NCBI GenBank assembly: GCA_963678675.1
Contig: OY783193.1
Span: forward strand, 12,262,822 to 12,326,821
From: Xiphydria camelus
Lineage: Eukaryota; Arthropoda; Insecta; Hymenoptera; Xiphydriidae
Direction of reading: 5' to 3'
DNA length: 64,000 nt
Under the pieces are notes generated by a model, which worked only from the letters and a program-made list of their open reading frames with translations, did not search any database and was not told the origin of the DNA. Positions within the stretch are counted from its first letter, which is position 1. Each line of letters opens with the position of its first letter. Positions 1 through 10,499 of the stretch are shown piece after piece. The position numbers and the translations under genes were made by a program.

Positions 1-405
1 ATTTAAGTACATACATATGTCATGATGTGTAACAATCACAGTATTATGGAAGACTTTAAGTAGTATTCGAAAAATTTGAGTTTCAAATTTTACTAGACAC
101 CTCTTGGATACGTAAAAATTCTTGATGAAAACAAATAACGACCATATACGACTTTGTTATTACCTCGAAGCCTTGAGTGTCGCGTGTGCAAATGTGTCAC
201 AGTTCAGAAAATAACAAAAATATATAACGGGTAAGGAATCTCGTCCTTGTAACTGCGGGTCATGCGCGGGAATAAATATCTACGAACAGGCGTGGTTGCG
301 AACGTCGTTCGTTGCACATTTTTATCGTGCATGTGAAAAAACATCGAAAAAAAAATTTTCTCGTCGATTGACCAAACTGTCAAATTTATTAGGTGTACGA
401 ATAAG
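1..405. other. AT-rich non-coding stretch, nothing recognised
   Basis: No open reading frame of note, RNA gene or repeat structure could be recognised here. It ends at the first terminal-inverted-repeat element. Confidence 0.5.
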
Positions 406-654
406 TGAAGGGTCCAGTGGAAAAACGATGAGGGTCCATATTTCTAAAAGTTGAGAAACACGACATTTAAAGTTTCACAACGCACGGGAGTCTACTGTGC
501 CGCCTATTTTCAACCACAATTTTTAGTGGAATCTCAGTGTTCGTCCCCTGTAAGGTTTGATATGTTGATACTTCATGTTACGAGCTAACAGATGTCGCTA
601 AAATATCGATTTCGAAAAAAATGGACCCTCATCGTTTTTCCACTGGACCCTTCA
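406..654. mobile_element. MITE-like element with about 35-bp terminal inverted repeats
   Basis: The left end (from 406, TGAAGGGTCCAGTGGAAAAA) is repeated as an almost perfect reverse complement at 620-654. The arms are about 35 bp and enclose about 180 bp with no coding capacity. This is the structure of a non-autonomous DNA transposon. The superfamily is not clear because no convincing target duplication is visible. Confidence 0.75.
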
Positions 655-862
655 AGTTTTAGGACACTTCCATTCCGTGTCATAAAAGTAATTCAAAGTT
701 ATCGCTCATATATGATATGGTGGCACTTGTTATGTAGTATCGAAACATAGGGGAGTCATAGATATAACTTTTAAATTTTGTGAATAAAACGTGCAGACCC
801 ATAAGCTCTTTATCAGACACTGCATTCGCTATGAATTCCATCGAGGAAAACGTGTTAGGTAA

Positions 863-1802
863 CAGCCCGTTCACACGATACGGTTTTTTCGTTCACACGA
901 TGCGGTTTTTCACCGTTTCGGTAATTTTACCGAACAGCCCGTTCAGACTATACGGTTTTTCACCGTTTCGGTAAAATTCTACCGATTCGGTCAGCCCCCT
1001 GACACTATACCTATCTCGGCTACGGCTCTGGCAAGTGTTTCGCACACGTCGAGTGGACGTGTCAACCAATCGCCCGGGCGTCGAAACAGTGCCGCTTGAG
1101 CGAATGCAAAGGATACTCAAAAACAATTTTTATTACATTACTTTGCAATGTTATTAGATCGTTTATAACGTTTTATAAATTTATTTTCAGATAGAGCTTT
1201 TCGTAATGCGAAGAACATGGCGCCATCGCATACGCAACGATATATCATCGCTGGCACTTTTCGCAAGTGCAGAGAACGACGATATATCGTCGTCCGGTAC
1301 TAAAAGGGTTAAAATCATTGTTTATTGTCGCGCCATCACCCGGCCATGCATGAGCCCTATCAGTACGAAAACTATCCTGTCTGAACACTTCGATGCATAA
1401 ACATTGCCACTAGCAACCGATTTGATTATTTTCCCGAATCGGGCCATTCGGTTTTCAGTGACAAGACCGAATGTCAGTCGCGACCGAATCGGTGAAATTG
1501 CCGTATGCGTTTCGAAGACGTACCGTGTGAACGCGCCCATTTAAATGTATGCGCCACTGCAGCACACGGTAAAAAACAGATTCGGTGAATTTACCGAAAC
1601 GGGAAAAAACCGTATCGTGTGAACACGACCCCCGAAAACCGAACGCCAGTCTCGACCGAATCGGTGAAATTGCCGTATGAGTTTCGAAGACGTACCGTGT
1701 GAACGCACCCATTTAAATGTATGCGCCACTGCAGCACACGGTAAAAAAACGGATTCGGTAAAATACCGAAACGGGAAAAAACCGTATCGTGTGAACGGGC
1801 TG
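863..1802. mobile_element. Harbinger-like non-autonomous element with TAA target duplication
   Basis: The ends are CAGCCCGTTCACACGATACG at 863 and its reverse complement ending at 1802. TAA flanks both sides (860-862 and 1803-1805). A 3-bp TWA duplication and TTCACAC-type ends are typical of PIF/Harbinger elements. Inside, further degenerate copies of the same end sequence lie at about 929-965, 1490-1535, 1600-1630 and 1660-1710, so the element looks like several copies nested or amplified within one another. It carries no transposase and must have been moved in trans. Confidence 0.75.
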
Positions 1803-1869
1803 TAAGCATGTGAATCGATCTGTTCTGTTCTTGGGGACGACATTGTATCTAAAAGTACATATGGGTATT

Positions 1870-2731
1870 GGTATAAGAGATTTACAGACGGCGATTTTGA
1901 TGTTAGTGATCGTGAACGTACCGGGGCCCCTGTAAAGGTGGACGACCAGGAACTGCAAGTGTTGCTGGACGAAAACTCTTGCCAGACGGAAAAACAACTT
2001 TCAGAACGGCTAGGAGTAACTCCACAAACTATTTCCTATCGCTCAGAAGCAATGGGAAAGATTCGAAAAGGAACAAAGTGGGTGCCACACTCTTTGACTC
2101 AAGCAATTAAAAATAACCTCTTGACATATATTTGAATCTTTACAACAAGCAACAAAGAAAGTCCTTTTTTTGTGGAAAATTGTGACCGGCAACTAAAAAT
2201 GGATTTATTTTGATAATCCGAAACGCAGATGTCATTGGGTCGACCCCAACGAGCCGACGACATCGACGCCAAAGCGCAATATTCACTGTAACAAAGTCAT
2301 GCTGTGTATATGGTGGGATATGAAAGGCGTACTCCATTATGAACTTCTGAAACTTGGCCAGACAGTTACTGCCGATTGCTATCATCAACAATTAATACGA
2401 TTGAACCAAGAAATTGACCAAAAGCGTCCATCTACTGGCAAAGGAAAACATCCAGTAACACTGCTCCATGTGCAATGCCAGGCCTCATGTGGGTAGACCG
2501 CTCAAGGATACGTTCGTATTCACCAGACTTAGCTCCAACTGATTTTCACTTGTTTCGGAAAATGCAAAATGAATTGTCTGATGTGCGATTCAAAACATTT
2601 GAAGGGGTCCAAAAATGTGACGATAACTTCATCTCGCAAAATGAAACTTTCTTTGCGGAAGGCAAACTTGAATTGCCTAAAAGATGGCTGAAGGTAATTG
2701 AAAGTGAGGCGGATTATTTTGATGAATAAAT
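1870..2731 (+). pseudogene. Degenerate mariner transposase
   Basis: Translated pieces in several frames match the mariner transposase in order. First comes the DNA-binding region (GDFDVSDRERTGAP, then QTEKQLSERLGVTPQTIS, then MGKIRKGTKWVPH). Next is a remnant of the KWIYFDNPK block, then IWWDMKGVLHYELLK, and finally the C-terminal YSPDLAPTDFHLFRKMQNEL block, ending with a stop after DYFDE. A stop near 2133 and at least two frame changes between the blocks break it. The extreme N-terminus is missing, because the element begins just after the Harbinger-like repeat. It is inactive. No mariner terminal repeats could be identified with confidence. Confidence 0.85.
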
Positions 2732-2740
2732 GTATTTTAC

Positions 2741-3360
2741 TTTTTTCCAAAAAAAATTTTGAATTTTTGCAAAAGTGTCCTCAAACTTATTCGTACACAC
2801 AATATATTAAATTTGATGGAAAATCATTGATCGCGCGTAATTATAAAATACCTAAAGAAGAGACAGAGAATGCGAGAAAAAAAATTATACAAAACTCGAA
2901 TTCGAATCCACGATATAGCGAACGCATTTGTCGCTCCCGGTTTAATCAATAAACAATAATAATCGATGGAAATGGCGCGACGGAGACGCCCCTTGTTTAC
3001 CAGGCCGATCGGCGATTCGAGCGCAGGCGGCGTCTGTGCGCAACGTGGACGGATGTACGCGTATTTCTTCGCGTGAAAAGCGTTACCGCCGTCCGAGAGA
3101 CATGCGCATCCATCAACACGGACCGATCGTGAAAAACAGAGCGAGCGAGCCCGCCAATTACGAATGAAAATAACGCGCGGGCGAATCCAGAAGCATGCGC
3201 GTCACTGAGCGCGAAACCGCAACCTACCGCAATCGACCTATCGCCCCGTGTTATCTGAACTCAACGAGCGGGCGATAAAGGTGCGACACGCGAACGTCGT
3301 GTCGCGACGACGCGTGGGCCAACTCTACTGCGGTATTCTTCCATCCATTCGTAAATGCGA
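2741..3360. other. Non-coding, CpG-rich from about 2960
   Basis: The sequence after the mariner remnant becomes GC-rich with many CpG dinucleotides. The short open frames in it lack codon structure or a recognisable product. Confidence 0.4.
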
Positions 3361-4090
3361 AATTGTCGTGGAAAACGGAAGAGGAAGGAGGCGGATTTTG
3401 CGATTCGCCAAACATAACGGCGATAGCGCGTATGTTGCGTAACGAACGAAGGCGAATTAAGAAGAAGAGGAAGAAACAATTTATTTACCCTGGGAATTGC
3501 GTGCGTTTGACTCTGTATAAAGAGAAAGATTTGTTTTTTTTTCCAGCTATAACTACAAATACCGAGATACGAGGTCAACCATTTTTTACCCCGTGTAATA
3601 ATTTTGATGGATATAATACGCAAGATAGTCTCTAATTTGAAAATTTTCCTATTAAAAAATATGAGAGCTGATTTCGTTATCGCTCTGATGACGTGATGAT
3701 ACGATTTAGGTTTCAATTCGTTATCGAAAATTGTCGTGGAAAATGAAGGAGAAAGGAGGTGGATTTTGCGATCCGTCAAATATCACGGCGATATTGCGTA
3801 TATTTGCGTAACGGACGAAAGCGAATTAAAAAGAAGAAGAAGAAACAATTTATTACCCTGGGAATTATACGTGTTTCACTCTGCATCGAGAGAAAGATTT
3901 GTTTCTTTTTTTTAGCTATAACTGCAAGTACCGAAATACGAACTAATTATTTGTTTCTACCCCGCGCTATATTTTTGATGGATAAAAGAGATTCATTCAA
4001 ATATAATACGCAAGAGAGTCTCTAATTCTGCAATTTTCATATTAAAAAATATGAGAGCTCATTTCGTTATCTCTCTGATCACGTGACACG
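3361..4090. repeat. Tandem duplication, two units of about 360 bp
   Basis: The unit starting AATTGTCGTGGAAAA at about 3361 recurs from about 3728 with high similarity through landmarks in the same order: GGATTTTGCGAT, a purine-rich AAGAAG run, TTACCCTGGGAATT, GAGAAAGATTTGTTT, ATAATACGCAAGA and AATATGAGAGCT. The short parallel open frames in the two copies arise from this duplication and are not evidence for a gene. Confidence 0.85.
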
Positions 4091-4651
4091 AGTTGAATTT
4101 CAACTCGTTCACGTCCCATACCTTCGTACTTATTTATCACGGTATGCATCGGTAGCCAGTACCGATCATCTGTGCAATTCGGTCAATTCGAAAAGCACGG
4201 CGAATGAAATTGAGATAAAACGATAATAACGCTAGCACCTGAATGTCGTACAGTGAGTAGAACGGCGTCACCAGCTGCGCCGATTCGAGCTAACATTGAG
4301 ACAGGACAGGGTCGGTTAGAGGACAAGCGGCCGGATTCCGATACCGCGTATCTACAGACATCGATAAACTCGGTAATTATGTTTTCGTCGTTTCGTATAT
4401 CATATGTCGGTCATTCGTCGCTTTTACATTGACGATCGTCGTCGACAGTTATTGGAAATCGGGTCGAACGGTCTGCGGCGTTATCAATGTCCGTATTGAA
4501 CTCCTGAGTAGGTACCGTATTTGATTAGGAAGATTAACCAACGGTACGCTGCGCTTGAAAAACAGTAGCCAATCATATAGGCTATATTCCAGCAGATTTA
4601 AATATATGAAAAATTCTATAACACTTAAAAATACGAAATTTCGCGTGATTA

Positions 4652-4876
4652 TACTGAGAAAAATATTTGGCCAATTTAACCAAAATTTTGGAGATTGTGA
4701 CCAAACTGTTTGGTGAGATGTAGATCCTCCATCTGTTTGGTTAAATTGACCACTTTCTAGTTAGAATAATTAAACGTTTGGTTAGAATAGCAAAATATTC
4801 GGTTAGACTGATCGGTATTTTGATTAGAATAATTAAACGCGTTTGTCAGTTTAACCTAATTATTTTTTTCACTGCA
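4652..4876. mobile_element. MITE-like element, CACTGAG-end group
   Basis: It starts TACTGAGAAAAATATT and ends with the approximate reverse complement ATTATTTTTTTCACTGCA. The interior is rich in TTGGTTA and TTAACC motifs. The end sequence resembles that of elements near 14433, 16317, 30004, 30942 and 38582. Confidence 0.5.
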
Positions 4877-5361
4877 GATACACAATGGAATAAACGACGG
4901 GAAGAGAAATTCACGCGAACACAGAGAGTCTGACAGGTGACGAAAGGTGCCCGTGGACGATGACCTACGACAAAACTCACTTGTCAGCGTATTCGTCTAG
5001 TAATTCGATTCGTCGAAAAGCGGGATACGATATCTCGGCCTCTGGCTGACATTGAACTCCTTATCAGCGGCAGGGTGTTTGACTTTCCGAGAGAATCGGG
5101 CGAAATAAATCCGACGTCCCTCCTTTTCTCTTGCGAATATATCCATAGGGTGTCCCGGGAAAAGAGGTCTTTACTCTGTGTACTACCCGGCAGGGGTCAT
5201 TCCGGGTGGAAACATTCACGCGAGTGGGTCGGAGTTCGAACGGTCAAGCGGCTGTCACACATTGACACGAGAAACAGCTATTTTCTCAAACGTGTCATAG
5301 GGACAAAGCGAGATACCTACTACAAAAGTTCGAGTACAACGATTCGACGATATATTAATTA

Positions 5362-5611
5362 AATCGCTTATTTGAGAAACCCGACAAATCCACATTTTAG
5401 GTAAAATGACATTTTGCTAGAAATACATTCTTAATAGCAATACGCATCGTTTGTTTTATAAACCCCACAGATCCAATGCAGTTCCTCTACACAGTATACA
5501 GGCAGCATTTAATATTCCGTTTACTTTTAAAACCCAATACATCCAGGATTTGTCGGGTTTCTCAAGCAAAACTAATTTCTCGGATTTGTCGGGTTTCTCA
5601 AATAAGCGATT
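5362..5611. mobile_element. MITE-like element with 30-bp terminal inverted repeats
   Basis: AATCGCTTATTTGAGAAACC at about 5362 continues to ACAAATCC. The exact reverse complement of the whole 30 bp ends near 5611. An extra copy of the inner part (GGATTTGTCGGGTTTCTCAA) sits at about 5547, so the right end is partly duplicated. Confidence 0.75.
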
Positions 5612-5971
5612 CAATTGCAGGCGCGAGTCAGACGCTCACGGTACATGGGCGCACGCGATGTTAATTTTTATCGCGGCGCAAAATTCGCTCGAGGATTCGG
5701 TTATCGGTGACATTGAATTTTTATCGTCAGCGAGATTATAACGATCGCCGCTACGAGTACTCTTCGCTGCCGTGTAAACCCAAGAGCAGATATTCTGTCC
5801 ACGGTTGCACATTTTCTCGTCCAACGATCGCGCTTTTCCGGCCATACATAGATTTCTCTCCGCTTCTCTGTTTCCGGGTGCGGTTTGACGTCACGCGACG
5901 ACGCGCGTTAGAGCGAAATCGCTGCTGAACGATACCGGAGCACCGCACGAGCAATTCTGGCGGTTTGACCC

Positions 5972-6000
5972 CGTGACCTACCGATAACAGGTAGGTCACG
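5972..6000. other. Perfect 11-bp palindrome with 7-bp spacer
   Basis: CGTGACCTACC is followed by GATAACA and then GGTAGGTCACG. The arms contain TGACCT and AGGTCA, which match nuclear-receptor half-sites in an everted arrangement. No gene is recognised nearby, so any regulatory role is only a suggestion. Confidence 0.4.
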
Positions 6001-7412
6001 TCTGTGCGCAGCGCATCCGTCAGCTTATCAGCATTTCACAGCGACGCACAGGTGTTCCATGCAGCGTGGGCGTGGTGTACACACTCGGCAAATATATACG
6101 GGAGTAAAAGAAATGATCCAGAGCGATTAGTGGAAGCACAGTCCACAGAGAGCCAACTTGACTTCGCTTCCGTCTGCTGTGATTTAAAGAGAAAATTAAA
6201 GGTCCACCGTTGGAAGTATTCACTGTATAATTTCGCGTCCGGATGATCGGTTCGAAATTGGAACGATTCGAATTATCTTTATCGTCCGTAGAGTCGTTTC
6301 TTTTCGCCCGCATAAATTACGTAACACCTCGATAATAAAAAAGTAGAAAGAGAGGGAAGACTTTGTTCTATTCCGAGACAAGCGGTCAAGGTCGAGACAT
6401 TGTTGTCGTACGATATATTCCGTCTCTGTGACTAGCTAATACCTACACCACGTACGACACGAGTACCACGTGTAGATTCTACACGATGAAATAAATTAGC
6501 GCTATGCGAGCGAAATCTACTTAAACATGTTACCTCGTTTGGCAGAAATTAAATTGCAAAAAATAATTCATTTTCTTTTTAATTACACTCGATTTTCGAT
6601 AATACATCGCCTAAAATACGCCAGAGGACTACGTTGAGCACGTGAAAGTCGTATAGCTTGTCAATTCCGCAGCAAGAAGTACTACTTAGATACGAGGCTA
6701 ATTAATTACTTTTGAGCCACTCTGTATATATGTATACACGCGAGACGTCAGATAATGTTCAAGGATTCGTCGTTGCGCGAGAAAACGTACGCATTTTTCG
6801 CATCGACGATTCCTAATCGACGGGTCGATTCGATAATCTCTGCTTTTGCTTTCTGTCGTTTGTAAACTGCAGATTGCACCACGCCGTACCGCGTATTGCG
6901 CGTCAGACCAGTCGACCGACGGTGCTCGCAATTTTTTGAGATTATACGCGTGCAGAGAAGAGATAAGACTTACGTGCAAACGGACATTTTTCCCCGCGAC
7001 GAGCAACGGACAAGGCCAATGGCCGTGGTGAGGTAGGTCCGAGCCTCGAAAATAGCTGTGCCTCTCCCGCGTATCCGGAAATGACGTCATCGGACGAGCG
7101 GCCCATGTGACGAGGCTATTTTCTCCCTCTGCGAAATAAAAACGCTCGGTAATTTCCGTATCGCGCGGAGGGGAAGAGAAGTCGGGGGTGAATCACATGG
7201 GGAGATGATGCCACCGATATCGCTGCGAGCCAAATATCATTCTCCTCTCTGGGCCAAGATAAATAACGATAAAAGTAAGAGCGTTCTCCCGAATTACCGT
7301 TGTAATAACCGGACAACGTTTATCTCTCATCGAGACGATTGATGTTGCCTACGATAATGTGGGGCGCCAAAAAACAGCAATTCTACATGCTATAAATGCC
7401 TGTACATAGGTA
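6001..7412. other. Non-coding, mixed composition
   Basis: Only short open frames occur here, overlapping one another on both strands without recognisable domains. I see no gene, RNA or clear repeat. Confidence 0.4.
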
Positions 7413-7592
7413 CACATACTTATCGCTCACTTCTTTCAACAGCGACAACGTCATATCTCAAAAAATGTTATTTTTCAGATCTTGCAAGGATATAGGTACT
7501 ACTCTTTCAGGGCATTCTGAAAACAGGCATAACTAAAAATCGCCGATTTTCGAGATATAACGTTGTTGAAAGGAGTGAGCGATATGTACTTA
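7413..7592. mobile_element. Imperfect hairpin element with arms of about 45 bp
   Basis: The left arm, around ATCGCTCACTTCTTTCAACA and CGTCATATCTC, is matched by the reverse complement around GAGATATAACGTTGTTGAAA and GGAGTGAGCGAT. This looks like an old MITE. Confidence 0.55.
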
Positions 7593-8877
7593 GATCCGTA
7601 AGGTAAGTGATTACAATATGCCCACCCTAAGCGATTTTTTTTGTTAACAAGGTAATGTTAAATAATAACACTGTAAGTCATTTTGGGGGTCATGAAGAGG
7701 GTATTAAAATCTGACTTCAGTTTATGTTCCGGGCTGGTTTACCATTAACAAAACTGATTTTGGTTTGGTTGTTGCTGCTCAATTAAGCATTTTTTTCAAT
7801 GTTGTAGTTTTTAGGGAATATGAAGGGAAAACGGTCATTATTAAATTTTTAAAAAATGTTTTTTTTTCACAAAATAGTTGTGGTGGGGGTTTTTAGGTAC
7901 GAGGAATTCATTTCTGATATTTATATTTGCTAAAAACATCCGCCAGAGGGTGCTACAGATAAATTTCCTATAAACTTTACGTCTTTTCTATGAAAGATCA
8001 TGTTTGTTTTATATATTTTCATACATTTTCTCATTATTTGTTTCATTTACTCATTTTTAAAGTATAAAATTTTGAATATCGAAACCAGAAAGTGATGAAC
8101 AGGGTGAGAGATTTCACCAAGTGTGCATGCCTTTTGAAGGTAAAGAATGCTTTTACGGTTTATAACATTAATGTAATAAATTTTGTCTTTTTTTTTTATA
8201 TTTCATACATTTTTAGCACGTTATCAAGGAAAGAAATTAAATTCTATGATCGCCGATCTATGCTGGACTTTCAGACGTGATGCTGACGCATATGATACAA
8301 ATAGACCGTGAGATAATGACAGATTCTGGTGCCCCATTTTCGCATACAAGCCTCGAAGAGGGTTGAAAAGTACTTCGATTTTGAGTAGAACGAAGGGAAA
8401 TTTACGAATGGTCCCTGGGGATAACATATGGAAAATTCGATTTTTCTTAATAAAAAAATGAAAGGTACCTCTTGCCCATTTTTTCACGCAAGCCTTGTTC
8501 ACTAAATGATTAATTAATAAAACCTGGCTTCGGAAGTCAAAGGCTTGTGTGGGAAAATCGGTCAGAGAATCTCGATTTTTCCTTACAAGATTACGCCCTT
8601 ATTTCAATCCTTTAGCCACCTGCAACACTCAAGCCTTTGGTTTTCCGAAGCCAGGTTTTATTAATTAATCATTTAGTGAACAAGGCTTGCGTGAAAAAAT
8701 GGGCAAGAGACACCTTTTATTTTTTTGTTAAGAAAAATTTAATTTTGCATATGTTATCCCCAGGGACCATTCGTAAATTTCCCTTCATTCTACTCAAAAT
8801 CGAAGTACTTTTCAACCCTCTTCGAGGCTTGTATGTGAAAATGGGGCACCAGAATCTGTCACTATCTGACGGACTAA

Positions 8878-9454
8878 GAGCTCTTTCACACGATCCGTTT
8901 TTTTAACGGACGGTGAAACTAACGGAACGGTGAATCTACCGGATATTGTAGAAACACATTGAGTTGCATTGGAGCGTTCACACGTATCGACGTCCGTTAA
9001 AAAAACGGTCCGGTACCGTCGCACTACCGTCGCACTAAGAACCCTTTCACACGATCCGTTTTTCTAACGGACGGTGAAACTAACGGAACGGTGAATCTAC
9101 CGGATACTGTAGAAACACACTGAGTTGCATGGGAGCGTTCACACGTATCGACGTCCGTTAAAAAAACGTTCCGGTACCGTTGCACCAACGGATGGGTTTC
9201 TACTTTACCGGAACGGTGAAAACAACGGATCCGTTTAGTAGAAACACATGTTCATACTTGTCCGTTAGAAAAACGGATCGTGTGAAAGGGTTCTTAGTGC
9301 GACGGTAGTGCGACGGTACCGGACCGTTTTTTTAACGGACGTCGATACGTGTGAACGCTCCAATGCAACTCAATGTGTTTCTACAATATCCGGTAGATTC
9401 ACCGTTCCGTTAGTTTCACCGTCCGTTAAAAAAACGGATCGTGTGAAAGAGCTC
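8878..9454. mobile_element. Palindromic Harbinger-like element with TAA target duplication
   Basis: The end GAGCTCTTTCACACGATCCG at 8878 is mirrored exactly at 9454, with TAA on both sides (8875-8877 and 9455-9457). The two halves are reverse complements almost throughout. A second, inner pair of similar ends (GAACCCTTTCACACGATCCG from 9039, mirrored up to 9293) sits in the middle and is flanked symmetrically by TAA and TTA. The whole is therefore a palindrome inside a palindrome. The ends resemble the element at 863-1802. No coding sequence is present. Confidence 0.8.
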
Positions 9455-9457
9455 TAA

Positions 9458-9544
9458 GACGAGGAGAGTGAAATAGAAGCGGAGGCTGCTAAAGGCGAAG
9501 AAGAAGAAACCCGCTCTGTAATTTATAGTAGCGACAGCGACTAA
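9458..9544 (+). pseudogene. Possible C-terminal remnant with acidic tail
   Basis: Directly after the palindromic insert, a frame reads 28 residues very rich in Glu, ending EEEETRSVIYSSDSD and a stop. It is followed at once by AATAAATAATAAA, which looks like a polyadenylation signal. This could be the last codons of a transposon gene whose upstream part is lost or interrupted. In the same frame the target-site TAA gives a stop. No family is recognised and the call is weak. Confidence 0.2.
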
Positions 9545-10202
9545 GAATAAATAATAAACACTTTAAAAAATATTTTTTAACTTTTTTTAAAATTTTTATT
9601 ATTTGCAAAAAAAGGAGCACATAAAACAGAAATAGTAAGAAAATGTATGAAAATATATAAAACAAGCATGATCTTTCATCGAAAATACGTAAAGTTTATA
9701 GGAAACTTATCTGTAGCGCCATCTGGCGGATATTTTTAGCAAAAATAAAATTCCTCATACCTAAAAAACCCCACCACAACTATTTTGTGAAAAAAAAACA
9801 TTGTTTTTAAATTTAATAATGACCGTTTTCTCTTCATATTTCCTAAAACTACAAAATTGAAAAAAAAACGCTTAACTGAGCAGCAACAACCAAACCAAAA
9901 TCAGTTTTGTTAATGATGGACCAGCCCGAAACATAAACTGAAGTCAGATTTCAATACCCATTTTATTGATTTACTGTGTAAGTAACGGCAATTATATCAT
10001 GACAAAGTTCAACATGTTTAGAACCTAAAAAAATAGTTAACATGGAAAATTAATTTGAAATAGTTTTTATCCAATTTCAACAAAAAAAGTGTAAATGGCC
10101 ATATTGCCAACACGATATTGGCAATATGACCATGTATGAAAAAGTCGAAAATTATTTTTAAAAAATTACTTAATACTAGTGAAATACTTATTTATTATAA
10201 AC

Positions 10203-10466
10203 TTAGTAGAAAACATAAGAAAAATTATATTTGTGTGGTATTTTTTTTGTCTTTGCTTCAGATGTTGTAGTTTTAGGTGCTGACGTAGCTTTAGGTGTTG
10301 TTTTAGCTTTAGGTGTTGTTGTAACTTTGGGCGTTGACGTAACTTTAAATGCAGTTATCTCGTTGTTGTTAAAAACTGCTCTTTTCACTACAAGAGCTCG
10401 ACTGTTTATGGCCTTCTGCCCATGTGCGTATTGCCAACTTCGCATGGTGGGCATATTGCCACACAT
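10203..10466 (-). CDS. Unrecognised open frame with TPK repeats
   Basis: This minus-strand frame of 87 codons contains a Thr/Pro/Lys repeat region (TPKVTTTPKAKTTPKATSAP), followed by a Lys-rich end. The underlying DNA is a short tandem repeat of about 24 bases, which alone could keep the frame open. No domain or homologue is recognised, and no promoter or splice context supports it. It may be part of a transposon or not a gene at all. Confidence 0.15.
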   Translation of the reverse strand: MCGNMPTMRSWQYAHGQKAINSRALVVKRAVFNNNEITAFKVTSTPKVTTTPKAKTTPKATSAPKTTTSEAKTKKIPHKYNFSYVFY

Positions 10467-10499
10467 GAAGTAAAATTAGAACAGGTCACGTTTTTGTCT

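Larger units (their letters stand above)
7681..9990. repeat. Long imperfect inverted repeat (foldback) with an insertion in the right arm
   Basis: Sequence at about 7690-8090 is the reverse complement of about 9600-9970 (landmarks AAATCTGACTTCAGTTTATG, CAAAATAGTTGTGGTGGGG, ATCATGTTTGTTTTATATAT). Sequence at 8310-8530 is the reverse complement of 8637-8872 (landmarks CATTTAGTGAACAAGGCTTG, GGTCCCTGGGGATAACATAT). The two arms meet near 8580. The segments between these blocks differ: the left has a unique part at about 8095-8298, and the right has the element at 8878-9454 plus a short acidic frame. The matching open frames at 8224-8502 (-) and 8637-8906 (+) are mirror images created by the palindrome. 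Confidence 0.85.

Noticed and set aside
8224..8906. Two similar open frames on opposite strands (about 90 codons each)
   Set aside because: They are mirror images created by the long inverted repeat. Nothing else supports coding.
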